A stretch of 64,000 bases of DNA, from assembly GCA_015345905.1 (NCBI GenBank), contig JADDTR010000035.1, forward strand, positions 62,001 to 126,000. The letters are read 5' to 3'. The notes below the pieces were generated by a model. It was not told where the DNA came from and did no database searches. It was given only the letters and a program-made list of their open reading frames with translations. This stretch comes from Aotearoamyces nothofagi. Its lineage: Eukaryota > Ascomycota > Leotiomycetes > Leotiales > Tympanidaceae. Within the stretch, counting starts at the first letter, position 1; each line of letters opens with the position of its first letter. Position numbers and translations under genes: made by a program. Shown piece after piece: positions 21,491 through 33,135 of this stretch.

Positions 21491-24400
21491 AAATCCAGTT
21501 CTGAACAATCATAACTCTGCAGGGTGCCGGATCATCTTTACCTGTTCATTACTTCTTGGTCCAGTAGGGCCGTTGGCACATTGGCGGAAGGGATTCCTCG
21601 GGGGCATAATGGTGGTGGGTCCTTAAAGATAGGGTCGGTTCCTGGCAGTCAAGTATGATGGCATGCGACGCTTCATCTTATCATGGACGGCCTCGGTAAG
21701 TGCTTAAGTAACTACAGCTGGAATCATCTCTGGTGTTCGAGAAGTCAGAGGTCCATGCTTCTAAGCTGGGCAGGTAAGGCTGGAGAAGATCCGCTCAGTA
21801 TAATAATATACGAGTGGGGACAAGTACAGAGTACTCGAGCGCAATCCGCAGCGGCGCAGGGAGCGAAAGGTGGTGGATAGCATCTGCGATAGTGGCTTGC
21901 TGGCGTGTTCGCTAAGAATCTCCTTATGCACCCTGATGCAACAACTCGACAGCTTTGGCAGTGGTGACAGCCGGAAACCGTCCTGCGTCCCCAGCTAGCA
22001 GCACACAACATACCGCGGCCCAGCACCACAGGACAGTAGCCGTGGACGACCTGCCTAGGTACGCTGCCGCGAACCCGCGCAGCGATGAAGACAGCATGCG
22101 AGAGGTCCCCCCGGAGGACGGAATACTACGGTCCAGTACACGGTACATCAAGCCCTGCAGCGTGTCATAGTGCTAGCAGGCGTCCCGACAATGCTGTCAA
22201 GCATCAACACAAAACTACAAATAGCAAAGGACCTGGAGATCATCCTTAACGTCCGTCCTCAACTTCCGCCCTCGTCCTGGTCCTCGCCCTCACTCCTACC
22301 TACGACTGACGAAGCACTTGTCGTATGCTAGTGGCATGCTTTACGGATTGGTAATCGGGATTGCTCTTCTTTTCTCCTCTTTCAAATTCTACAGCTGTAT
22401 TACTACTGCATTATCCAGATCAGAAAAGCCCAATTCCTGCATACAAGTCACGGAGGCGAGCACTGTAGCAACACACTGGTGCTTGGTGCCCTGCCAGGCC
22501 AGTGTGCCCTGCTAGCAGAATCCGCCATGAAAGTGACCTCGGCCAGGACTCCTGTGGTGAAATCTGCGATCCATCTATCCCGGAAGTCCTGCGTCTGCAC
22601 CACAGTCCAACCTTGCGTCTACTTCAGTCCTTGCACACTCTGCCCCTCCACTTCCGCGCCCATTCTCGAAGTGGTTACGATTCTCTACCAATGGCATTGC
22701 TGGGCGTGGACACCAGATCTCGATGCACTCCCCAGACGGTGCAGAGGAGACCAACCTAGGTCGCAAAGGGAACGTAGGAACATAGATAAAAGCTAAATCT
22801 GCACTACTACTCCGTAACAATGTTCGGACCCGACTGCTTCGGAAACTCGACATCTCTTGTAATTAATGATCAGCGCTCACGACTCCGCAAAGCGGTTAAG
22901 GGAAGGGATGTCCAGGCGAGGGCGTTATGGCTCTTCGTAGCTCCCTCCTGCTATGCCGCCTACGCCCCTACTGTGCCTCTGCCACTCCTCGAGCCTGCCT
23001 CTCTCTCGTGTCGGAGTCGCCTCGAGTCGGCATGATACAATAATCTAATCTCTCGCCCGTGTCGACACGAGTACAGGTAGCACGTGCTTCTCCCCCGAGA
23101 CTTCCCGACATCCGTGATATCCATGCCGCCCTTTTCCTCGGCACTCTCTCGCCCAGGGAAATCGATCCATCAAACATCTAGAGTAGTAGACCAGACATGC
23201 ATGAAATGCACACTCTGCATTGTGATGTGATTGATCTATGGATCTATGGCACAGTCTACGTCGACGTATATTTCGTCGTTTTCCAAATTGCATTCTGAGA
23301 GTCTGGTAGTGAGTAGTCGACTTATGATGGGTTCAAACTCGCACCGAGCGTCATGGGCGCTGTTCAGCACATCTTCCGCCTGGAATGCATGCCTGCTCCT
23401 CCAATCTGCAAAATTGGCTTTCTTCGCAGGTCTGGGTCTCGCCCCCCAATGCATTTAGAACGGCATAATCTACCAAGGGAAATCGTCTTTTCCGAATGCC
23501 GCTTTCCCGTGACTCTAGGCCTTTACCGGGGACAATCGCTATACCCGTGTGTTCCTTCGGGGTCCACGGGCCTCCGGAGCCGATGCGGTACGAGAGGTCC
23601 TTCGAGGTGCTGCTCAATGATTCCAGTGCTAAGCGACACGGGCGGCCAATGGTACGCTTCAATTAACCGCATAGTGTCACTACAGATCTGAAAGTCACGG
23701 GATTGTCACACCACTAACACAATGTATGGATGGATGTTTTCTAACGACACGCCTCTTTCGTCCACAAGACGTCGATGTCCTTCAAGCAGAATGCTGAGCC
23801 TCGTGAAGGCGCAGTATCGCCTCTGTTTTACCAAGAACTAAGCATTTAGCAAGCATGTGACTATCGCCAGCCGCCACAGATACATCTCTAGGCCAGCAAT
23901 ACTGCCACGAGCCATGCCTCAGGAGTTGTAGTACAGCATACGATAGGTCACTACTAGGAGTAGACTACCTATGTTTTCACTTCCCTATGCCGAGGAGTAA
24001 GCCGCCATTACCCTGGGGTCTCAGTACTCGGACGATGGTGGCAAGAATTTCGATCTCCCCCTATATTCCTTGGGGGCTCCTGTTCTGCCTCGTATGGTCG
24101 TGGCAACTATTTCATCCTCCCCCTCACTTAGTACTGGCAACACCGTGGCAAGTTAGATATCTTCCTTTTCTCTTTTCCTAATGCCAAGTGAGGGGATAGT
24201 GGCAACTTTCACGGCATCTTGCTAGGGCTTCAGTGAAACGCTATCACCACAATGGCAATACTTTTCTATGGTTTTTCTTTTGTATGTGCGTCTTGTCACG
24301 CTATGTACATGTTAGGAAGAGTATGGACTGGCAAGGGCATCATCCGGAGCCACTCGGAGTCCTGGCAAAAAGGTTGCGTTGCTGGACACCTCACGTAGGT

Positions 24401-27400
24401 TTGCTGCAGGCTACAGCATAGTTCTCTTAGAAGGGCCTATCATTGCTGTAGGATGAGGATACTTGTGGGTTCCGTACTACGACAACTTACAGTAGCTGAT
24501 ACCCCCACTGGTCTTTGTGGTTGTTTTGTGCTCTACCTACCGTTCCTTAAGACTTTAGGGCGACAGGGGCGTCGGACTCCAAGTGGAGAAGGGGTGTCAA
24601 AATTTGTCGTCGCGTTCCTAAGTACTATGTTGAGACAAATTTATCTCAGGAATTTGCCTCTTCAAGAAAGTGCCACATTGGCAGTTAGAGGACCAGGGAT
24701 CAGAACCATGGACGGCATTGGAGACTGCACCGGGGTTGGCTGCCACGTCCTCTACCCTAGCAAATCCCATCCAACACTTCATATGAAATACGATTCAGCA
24801 CTAATATTTTCGATTCTCAACCCAAGTTTAGGGTTTCGGGTTGACAGCTCACCAGGTATTTGTCGCTGGGTGGGGACGGGAAAGTGTTTGGATTCCCTGC
24901 AAAGCCATCCAGGAATCTCATCCGCTAGCAATTGACGAAGTAGGATGCAATACTTCGGAGTTCAGAGCTTGCATATATTTTTGCCAACCTTGTGACCGCA
25001 ACTTCTTCCGAAGGAGCGGCAGTGCATGCGTTTCCCCCGGTAACCCGAGGCGACCCCCCCACGGTAGTTTACAACAGCCCAAGTCGCCAAGGGTTGTCGA
25101 GCACTGAGTTGCTTCGTGTCACCCAATACCCTCACACTATCAGCTCCTCTAGGAATTTCAAGTAAGTATAGAGGATTGCTGATGGCTTTATCTATATTGC
25201 CACAATGGTCTCACAGTATATCTTACGTACGTACGGGGAAAGACAACTTGTTGCCCCTGATACGAATTTACAATCATCGACTGTTGCATCAGTGTCGGGG
25301 TTGGACACGCCAAGATGAAAGTAGATAGGGATAGACCCCTAATGATAGACCGCCAGCTCCTTCAACCGCTATTGGATACCACTCTGGAACATTCAATCCA
25401 TTATGCATGTGGCATCTATTCCTCCACGTCACCCGCATATTACCACCTTATGCTCACATTGGTACCCACACTTCATTATTTCCATAGGCCGCAACCATGC
25501 TTACTGGACCATCCACAATCCTCCAGCACCCATGATATTCTCGGGAATGCATTGGTACGATGATTTCAACTAGCATTAGGGTGGACTCAACTGACAGTTC
25601 TTAGTTGATTATTCATCTCCAGGTTCGTCATTTTAGAAGACACCGGCTTGTCCTGTGTATGGATCTTACTGCAATCTTAAGGCGGTACCTAAGCATGATG
25701 ATAAGCCAACATGGCCTTGCTAGGGTGTGGGGTTATCGTTCGTTTGGAAGGTCTTCTCAAATTTACCGATGCAAAATGTTGTCCGCAATTCCAGTGCTAT
25801 ACTATTTGAAGCTTTTCGCTACTATATAATCTCATGGAATAAGCCCCCTTTCAAGTTACAGCAGAGAGCCTTTTGCCCGTATATAACCGCCGTTCACCGA
25901 CAGGAGCTTCGCCTCACAACGACGAATAGGAACAACCAAGGAATCCTTTGTCATTGCGCAGTGGCATATGTAAGTGCACGCCTCGGCTTAAGCTACCCAC
26001 ATTTAGGCGGCCCTCTCTAACTAGTAGGATAGCTTCTACCTTGCGGCACAGCGGCCCAAACAAGCGTCAACCGCATTTCTAGTTTCTCATTTCTCATTTG
26101 CCATGCTGTCACCCCTCATTTAGGTCTATTTATCGGCGACACGGCGCTTGGATTCTCCCGATACAGATAGACAACCGGGAACAGAACAACCGCACTTTGG
26201 CTACGGAACTGCCGGCCTTGATAATTCTCCTATGTTACATGGTGGATCTTTCTCCCGTCAATGGATGTGACGCGATGGAGCGAACTCCGTTTCTCCGATG
26301 TGGATAGGAAGCTATGGGAAGCTATTTTGAGGCTATCCGCCGCTAGGTTGCTTTCTTAGTTACAGTATAATCATTACATCTGCAGCGACGGCTATATATA
26401 CAGAGGAATAAGAACCTAGCAAGGTCTATCATATTGCAGGTTATAATATAGAAGTCTTCTTTTGAAATATCTGTGGTTATACAGTGCGTCTAGGAAGTAT
26501 AGAATAGCAGTTCTAGCCGCTCGAACTGTATTGCTTGATAAATAAATGCCCATCCGAGCCCTAGTCAGGATACTCCATCTGTCGATTCTCCCTCGGTTGA
26601 CGAGGAAGCAAGGAAGCAAGGAAGCGAGGAAGCAAGGAAGATAAATAAGTGTAATGTAATGTACTTCCAAAACACAGCACTTCTCAAGATATGACTGTTG
26701 GCTCGGGAGGAAGATGGATCTCGGAGTCTAGTGGAAGTGCAGACCTGGAGAAGCAATCATCTAAGGTCGGTAGTTGAAAACTTTATTCTAGTCTCGAGGT
26801 CTGCCAAGTTTGAAGATTGTGCGGTGTGCACGCTGCTTTGATAGCTGTTTCAAACGTTAGACTCCTGCTTAAGGGTAGATGATATGGTTCATGTCAGGCT
26901 CTTCATCGCAGAGATGTGATTCTGGCTGCGACGCCGCGTTAATCTGCAAGAACGGCGACTGGCAGCTGTCCAACCCTGGTACAATCCAGAGATGAAACGA
27001 ATCTCTTCTCTCATGTCAATTTTTTTTCGCATGCGAGGAGCTCTTCGAGTCATTGGCTCTGAGCTATATGGAATGTCCTGGTCAGTGATGAATCGTGCGC
27101 GAGAAATCGATGTACGATTAATGCATTTCTTTCCTCTCAAGTCCGTCCGCTATGTTTTCGGGATCGGCGATGCCATGCAGTTTTTGTTTAGGAAGTTAAA
27201 CTTCCGGTGGTTTTTTTTTGGCTTTGGGGGCGTCGCGCCACGCTTGCCATGTGGGTTGCTTTTTGTTGTGGATGATTTGGTTGGTGATGGAGGTGGATCT
27301 CGTGGGGTAGGATGTTGGAGGAAGGTTTTAGAGATCGGGGGACTTCGAAAGGGAGGGTGGAGCCGGCAGATCAGACGTCACGAGATCTGATCTGTCTGAA

Positions 27401-28442
27401 ATATAGACCCTAGCTGTGCATGACTGCGCACTTCTATATTCCTGATAGAGAGAGCTAAATCATCTCATAGTCTATTTAAAAGGACGTTATAATCTACCTC
27501 AGAAGGCCTTGCTTATAACTGATGTAAGGTTCTTACTTAGCTACCAGTTCCAAGTCGAGGGGGACATTCGGTTTCTGCCCTTCCTGACAAAATCTCCGAG
27601 GACAAGGCAAACGCGAAGAATTTATACATGTCCCTAGGAATGCTCGTATTTCGTTGCCCTTTTTACCGGAGGTCTAGGATGAGAAGAATTGTGATAGATT
27701 GTATTTGTGGACCCGCGACTTGGCAAGCTGGCTTTGGTGATGGTCATGGGCGGGAAATTCTGGATCTGGTTGACGCGGAATTTCAAAAAACAAACTCTAT
27801 TGCAACTTTTATTGTGTGGGTTAGCAAGTGTATCAGAATGAAAACGTGGTAATATCGATACACCAGCGAATGTTGTGTTGAGACTAAATCAATTCCAGTG
27901 TCTATAATGGCTATAACACCAGCCATGTGTTATATTTGTAATTTTTGTATGAGATGTTCGACAGGCGATGCCTTGTATTCTGGGCTTGTAATATAGATGT
28001 GGTATCGTTATAAGTGCCTTATAAAGAACAACTAGGGATATTTGAGAGTATGAGGTACCATTAAAGAAGACGAGATGGGGAAATCTGAGAAACTTGCTGT
28101 GGGGAGCACGCTGCCGGCTATCATTGACGCCGGACTCCATAGACGCCAAACGCGACTTATGGGGTCAACCGATAGCGATGCTTCCCTGATTAAACGATAC
28201 CGAAAGCTTGTTTTGCCGTCTCACCGTCAATCCATCATCACAACCACTTTTGTCTGTTGGTTCCATCCGCTGGTCTCCCGTAGCCGCGCGGCTCCTGTAA
28301 TAATCGGAAAGTAAGATACATCTCGAGATACACAAACAGGGTCTTGGCGTTGTCAGTCTCGCCCAATCACGATTGCCCAGATCCGAGACTCCCTGTCCAC
28401 CTTCATCCCGAGAGGCGTGGTATTGGATCCTTCTGGCTACTA
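21491..28442. other. Largest gene-poor stretch (about 6.9 kb)
   Basis: No gene, RNA or mobile element could be recognised on either strand. Base composition looks near that of the coding regions rather than strongly AT-rich, so classic heavy RIP is not apparent. Features seen: several GTGGCAA(C/G) words at about 24030-24210, an octamer microsatellite at about 26602-26640, and only short frames (160 codons or fewer) without domains. The bases nearest 28442 are the promoter of the Zn2Cys6 gene. Confidence 0.45.
26602..26640. repeat. Octanucleotide microsatellite (GGAAGCAA-like, about 5 units)
   Basis: GAGGAAGCAAGGAAGCAAGG-type units, with one G/A variant, non-coding. Confidence 0.8.
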
Positions 28443-29834
28443 ATGGATGATATCTCTGAGAATCTATTCCAGCCCAGGCCCAAGGCACCACGTCTTTACC
28501 ATAACAAGTCCAAGAACGGTTGTCAAAGATGTAAAACTCGTCGAGTAAAGGTAGGCCAAAGAATAGCTTATCATATGTATTCACGTGACCAACGACGTTT
28601 CATCGGCTGAATATACGGCCATATATCGCTTTGGACGGTTTTAAATTGTCTGTAAGTACAATAGCTGATTTTCGAATAGTGCGACGAGAAGCGTCCTGTT
28701 TGCAGCAACTGCCATCGCCATTCCGTGCCTTGCATCTATCATAGTCCGGTAGAACCCACACCAAAAACATTGAAAAGTAATCAACGAGAATCCAAATCTC
28801 AGACGTATTCAGAGGACGCTGGCCATACAGGCTTAGAGGCACTCATACCTATGTTCCTCGACGAGAATGCTGTTTTCGAGATGCCCGAATCCAAATCAAG
28901 GCGCTTGCTTGAACTTCGACTTATGGAAAACTATGTAAGAGCGATCAGCAACCCATTTCCCGTATCGCCGCTGGTGCAGAGAGGGACGGCATGGAGCGTT
29001 GAAGTTCCGAAAATGGCACTGGAGCACGAAAATCTCCTGTACGGAATGCTGTCTGTGTCAGCTTTAAACTTGCTCCGAACCGAACCCAACGACCAGGAGC
29101 TGGTTGCCGCACGCCAGATCTACTCGGTCCTTGCACTGCGCGAGCATCGCGCTGCCATCTCCAAGTTAAGCAAGGACAATGCCGACGCCGTCTGTTTTGC
29201 ATCAACCCTCCTCCTCATCGATTCTTTCGCCTCCATGGAGGACCGCGTTATCGAGCCCTATTCACCACCAATGGAATGGCTGAGACTCGGCCGAGGGGCC
29301 ATGTCTGTATTCAATGTCGCCCTGAATGCAATCGAGGACTACGAGGCATCGAAAATAGTGATGTTTATCAATGCCCCGGAGATATTAGCACACCAAGAAG
29401 TCTTATTCTCGCAGGAAAACCGCAAGGAGTTTTCAGAACTCCTGAGCCGGGACATCCCAGCCGGGCACGCATCGAACGAGATATGGGACGCCGACACGCT
29501 CGACGCCTACGAGAAGACGCTCAGCTACATCGGCTCCATCCAACTCGCCATGATCAGCAACGAGCCCCACTTCACAGTCTGCAAAATGGTGGGCGCGTTT
29601 GCCGTATACGTGCCGGAAAAGTTTATAGATTTCGTCGAAGAGCAGAGACCGCGCGCGCTGGTTATTCTGGCCCATTACCTCGGCTTGGTGGGTAAAATAG
29701 CGCCTGTAGCACCGTGGTGGATGAGTAGCATTACTGTTGGGAGAGAGATCCGTGCGATCCAGAAAGCATTGCCGCTAGAATGGATCGATCAGGTGGGTTG
29801 GCCGCGGGCTACAGCTGGCTTGACTCCGCCGTGA
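28443..29834 (+). CDS. Zn2Cys6 transcription factor (UPC2-like, Fungal_trans_2 type)
   Basis: Exons 28443..28550 and 28680..29834 give 420 residues. The zinc cluster is split by the intron: C27, C30 and then C37, C44, C47, C54, rebuilt as GCQRCKTRRVK joined to CDEKRPVCSNC, which confirms the splice. The intron (129 nt; GTAGGC donor, GAATAG acceptor) is longer than most here. The rest is an all-helical regulatory region of the type found in UPC2-like and secondary-metabolism C6 regulators (blocks RRLLELRLMENYV, LEHENLLYGMLSVSALNL and ALREHRAAI). Start: the first in-frame ATG (28443); open frame further upstream lacks ATG. No biosynthetic cluster is next to it: the upstream side is gene-poor and the next gene is an unrelated Cys/His protein. 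Target genes unknown. Confidence 0.87.
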
Positions 29835-30258
29835 GGCTTTCAAGGAAGGTATATCCTAGCGTTGGGTCTGGGAATGGACATCTCGTTTATGGAGTTTGGT
29901 ATTAGACGGCGGTGGGAATACTGGGCGATATTTGGTCTTCATGCGGGTTGGCTATTTGGGACTGCGCACTACTCACTTCCATATTTAAGAGTGAGGGAGC
30001 ACGTCTTGAGAGGGTATATGTAGAATCTATATCCAATATCACAATGTTGAGCAAGCAGTTAAGGTAGGACTTTAGGTATTTAATGATGAACTAATACCCA
30101 GCATTCCTTCAGAAAAGGAATTTCATATCATCATAAACCGATCAAGGGTATCCAAGCCAGACCCGGCCCAAACGCCAAATTACCAACTCCAAAAATTCAA
30201 AAGCAGATCTCAACCCCATCATCTAATCGTAAAAATCCTAGCGCGTTTCCATGTCCAA
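29835..30258. other. Convergent 3' flanks
   Basis: 424 bases between the ends of two convergent genes. Nothing beyond AT-rich untranslated sequence is seen. Confidence 0.5.
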
Positions 30259-31731
30259 TCATGCCAACAACTCCCGCTCCCACGCCATGAAACCCCTCCT
30301 CTGGCCCTTAAACATCCACCAAATAAAACAGGCCATGCCAAAAGTTCTCACCGGGCCCATACCGGTAGCGTTTCTCGTAAATGCATCTACTTCCTCCCAC
30401 GACGGGATCTTGAAGTCGAAGTCCACCCCGAACAAGCCGAGAGCTAATACTCTCTTGTCGGGATTGGATCGGAACGATTTGTGCCAGTAGTTCGTGGTGT
30501 GGAAACGATTCGTGGTAGATGGGAGACCAGGCCGAGAAGTCCGCACAGGAATGATGTTGACGGGTCTGGGGATGGGAAGTTCCTTTGGTAGCGCAGGTGC
30601 CTTGTATAGGACAAGCTGCCTCTGATCAGCTTTACCAGATCTTATAATGGCTGCTTCGCAAGCTTTGTATGATGTTGGCAGTGAAGCCGATGACTCAGCC
30701 GTGGCTGAAGGTAGCGATGGCTTTGTAGGCAAGACTTCAACCGCAGGTGTTGAGAAGCTAAACTGTATACCAAAAGAAACAGGTGGTTGGACAATTAGGC
30801 TTGAATCTGGCGCCTTTCGGAGGCTTAGAGGGACATCTCGAAGAAGGGGCTCAAATAAATGCTTGTTGAGTTCAGAAGTGCTTTGTGGCAGGCCAAAGGT
30901 GAAGGCCGGAGCTGCAGTTTCAATCTTTGCTTGACTTGATCCTCCGCCGGAGATAGAGGCATGAACAGACGGCTTTTTCGTTACCTTACTCGACGCCTCC
31001 GCCTTGGCAATTTTCTTCTTGATATTGGCTAAATCCGATATAAGTTCTACCTTTGGTCTAGAAGTAGCTCCCGAGCATTTCGCACTCGCTCTCTCGATCT
31101 TCTCGATTTGGAATGAGGCACTACCTGTACCCAATCTTGACGGCGCGGGTTTGGGAGTGGAGGCGGGCTTGATCTGTAAAACAGGAGCTGGGGCACTAGT
31201 CACGGGTTTCTTCTCGGCCTTGGCGTAGATCGCCTTGGTTTGTACTTCGGTCAGGGAAGCGTTATATATCCGCTGGATCAGATCAGTAAAGCGTCTTAGT
31301 ATAATGCTCAGAAGATTACTCACTCTGTCCTCTTTCATTTGCGACAAATATTCGGATGCCAAGTTCGACATTGAACGAAGATTGTTGGACGCTGCGTTCA
31401 ACGAAGCTTTGATGGTCATTTCCTCCGACACGTAAACCTGGATAGCCTTCTTCCATTTGCTACACATGTCGTACACTTGAGAACACTTCTCGCGATGCCA
31501 TCGAGGACAGAGAGTAAGATAGGCAAGATCTTCAAGCTGTCCCAGTACCGCCTTTGATGATGGTTTTCTCTGCGACATGCTCTGAAGGATCCGTGCAGCT
31601 TTAGACAGATCTGCTGTCCTAATCATGTCCTGTCTACATCGTGCACCTCCCTTGGTGGTTCCGACACAGGTAAAACATGGACTGTCAGGATAGACGTCGA
31701 GAACTGAACGGGGATCCCAGAATTTGGACAT
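30259..31731 (-). CDS. Hypothetical protein with a fungal Cys/His motif at the N-terminus
   Basis: 490 residues, single exon, ATG at 31731. The N-terminus has C19, C22 and C32 in CFTCVGTTKGGARC, then, after a helical spacer with ARILQSMSQ and LEDLAYLTL, a second block LCPRWHREKC with C75, H79 and C83. This two-block Cys/His pattern recurs in many uncharacterised ascomycete proteins (some carry T5orf172/GIY-YIG domains), and could bind zinc. Residues about 165-400 are low-complexity, rich in Ala/Pro/Ser/Lys and likely disordered. The C-terminal 90 residues are more ordered, with FGVDFDFKIPSWEEVDAF and a single hydrophobic helix (FGMACFIWWMF). No nuclease domain is seen. Function unknown. Convergent with the Zn2Cys6 gene. 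Confidence 0.75.
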   Translation of the reverse strand: MSKFWDPRSVLDVYPDSPCFTCVGTTKGGARCRQDMIRTADLSKAARILQSMSQRKPSSKAVLGQLEDLAYLTLCPRWHREKCSQVYDMCSKWKKAIQVYVSEEMTIKASLNAASNNLRSMSNLASEYLSQMKEDRVSNLLSIILRRFTDLIQRIYNASLTEVQTKAIYAKAEKKPVTSAPAPVLQIKPASTPKPAPSRLGTGSASFQIEKIERASAKCSGATSRPKVELISDLANIKKKIAKAEASSKVTKKPSVHASISGGGSSQAKIETAAPAFTFGLPQSTSELNKHLFEPLLRDVPLSLRKAPDSSLIVQPPVSFGIQFSFSTPAVEVLPTKPSLPSATAESSASLPTSYKACEAAIIRSGKADQRQLVLYKAPALPKELPIPRPVNIIPVRTSRPGLPSTTNRFHTTNYWHKSFRSNPDKRVLALGLFGVDFDFKIPSWEEVDAFTRNATGMGPVRTFGMACFIWWMFKGQRRGFMAWERELLA

Positions 31732-33135
31732 GGCTGTGATAAAAGGTAGAGTTCAACGATAAGGAAATTGAACGAAATGAAGATGCTTCCTCGATGCTGA
31801 GTCCAAATTCGAGGTACTCTCCTGCCCTTTATGTAGCAGTAGCATAGCAGTTCCAGTGTCTTCTCGGAAACCCGCGGCACGCAAAGTATATGGTGCAAGG
31901 ACAGAAATAGGGTATTCTGGGGCAGTGTACGTTTCAGGTACCTTACAGCACGGAGCATCAACCAGAAGTTGTGCATGCCTTCACTAAAGGTCTACCTACC
32001 AGGAGACAGCCTGAGAAGATGGTGTGCCGGCAGAAAGTGGCTGTGTATGACAATAGCAGCAGTGAAGCATGCGCAGGGTGCCTCTGTCTCTTGCATGCCC
32101 GGCAAAGCGGCCCGTCCCCTGTCCTTTGTCAGGAACGGGTCCAGCAGAGAAGTCGACCTGGCGGCACAGTTCAAGCAACGTCATGTTAGCGAAGCAACTG
32201 GACAAGGCCGGCATATACTGAAGCCCTTTCATCAGTGTGAAACGTAATCTGTTGTAGACGAGAGCAGAGCGTGTGAGCCTACACTCGAGCCGCAGGGAGT
32301 GGCTCCAAGAAGGACGAGGCTCCGAGGAGAACAAGGCGCAATGCTGCGTGGGAAAGGCGAAGCACATCCAGCGACGGGCACGGCCGGGTGTCAATATGGG
32401 ATCTTCTGCGGTGGTGGAGCCATAACTCCACCCGTGCGGCGCAGCTTGATGGCCAAATGCGGGCCAGCATGGAGAGAACGAGGCTGAAACAGACAAAGCC
32501 TCAATGACGGACGCGATTGCACGGCCGCATGCTGGAGGTCTATCAGCGGGTGTTTTGGAGCCCCTATTGGAGTCGTTTCTCGGAAGTCGGCCGTTTTTGA
32601 GACGTTGATTGTTCCCGTTTATCAAAACTCTAGCTGTTCTGCACACATCCGGTGCTGGAACTCGGACGGAGTGCGGCCGATGATGCCAATGTCGTTATCT
32701 TGGGGTGATAATCAGCGATAGTGGGCATTGGTAGATGATCCTACATGGCCTCTTATCAGTCATTCTGCTTCAAGATCTCAATGATTTTGTTGAATTTACT
32801 GTGGTAGCTATGACTATATCCAAATTATCCATAATTTTTCTATATCTATAGTGTCTTAATGATTTAGTTATTTCTATTAATTTTGCTGGCAACGAAATTA
32901 CTGTTGATGAGCTGCCAGGACTATGTTATTATAATATCATTATTCTTCCTGGCCATGTTACATTATACTGGCTATTGCGCATGAGACGTAGTTATAAATT
33001 ATTCTACATGTGAGCCGAGATGTTCTTCTATAATGTGTAGTATCTACAAGAAAAGCAAGAATATTTTTAGTTATCACAGTGAACGCGTAGAAATCTCGTC
33101 AGACGTTATCCCAACAGACATCCCCGAGTCTCTAG
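31732..33135. other. Intergenic region, no gene seen
   Basis: Contains GC-rich sequence at 32000-32650 with overlapping frames on both strands, none with homology, and an AT-rich stretch at about 32750-33070. Confidence 0.45.

Noticed and set aside
23327-23345. GGTTCAAACTCG resembling a tRNA T-loop
   Set aside because: No matching A box, anticodon arm or acceptor stem could be folded around it.
24453-24935. 160-codon + strand frame in the gene-poor region
   Set aside because: Starts with ATG but shows no recognisable domain or protein-like composition and overlaps other equal-sized frames.
26992-27390. 132-codon + strand frame
   Set aside because: Composition (Phe/Gly runs then Gly/Arg) looks like low-complexity DNA; no homology.
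21491-28442. Decayed mobile or virus-like element filling the gene-poor region
   Set aside because: No terminal repeats, polymerase-like or transposase-like motifs, or duplicated ends were seen, so no element can be named.
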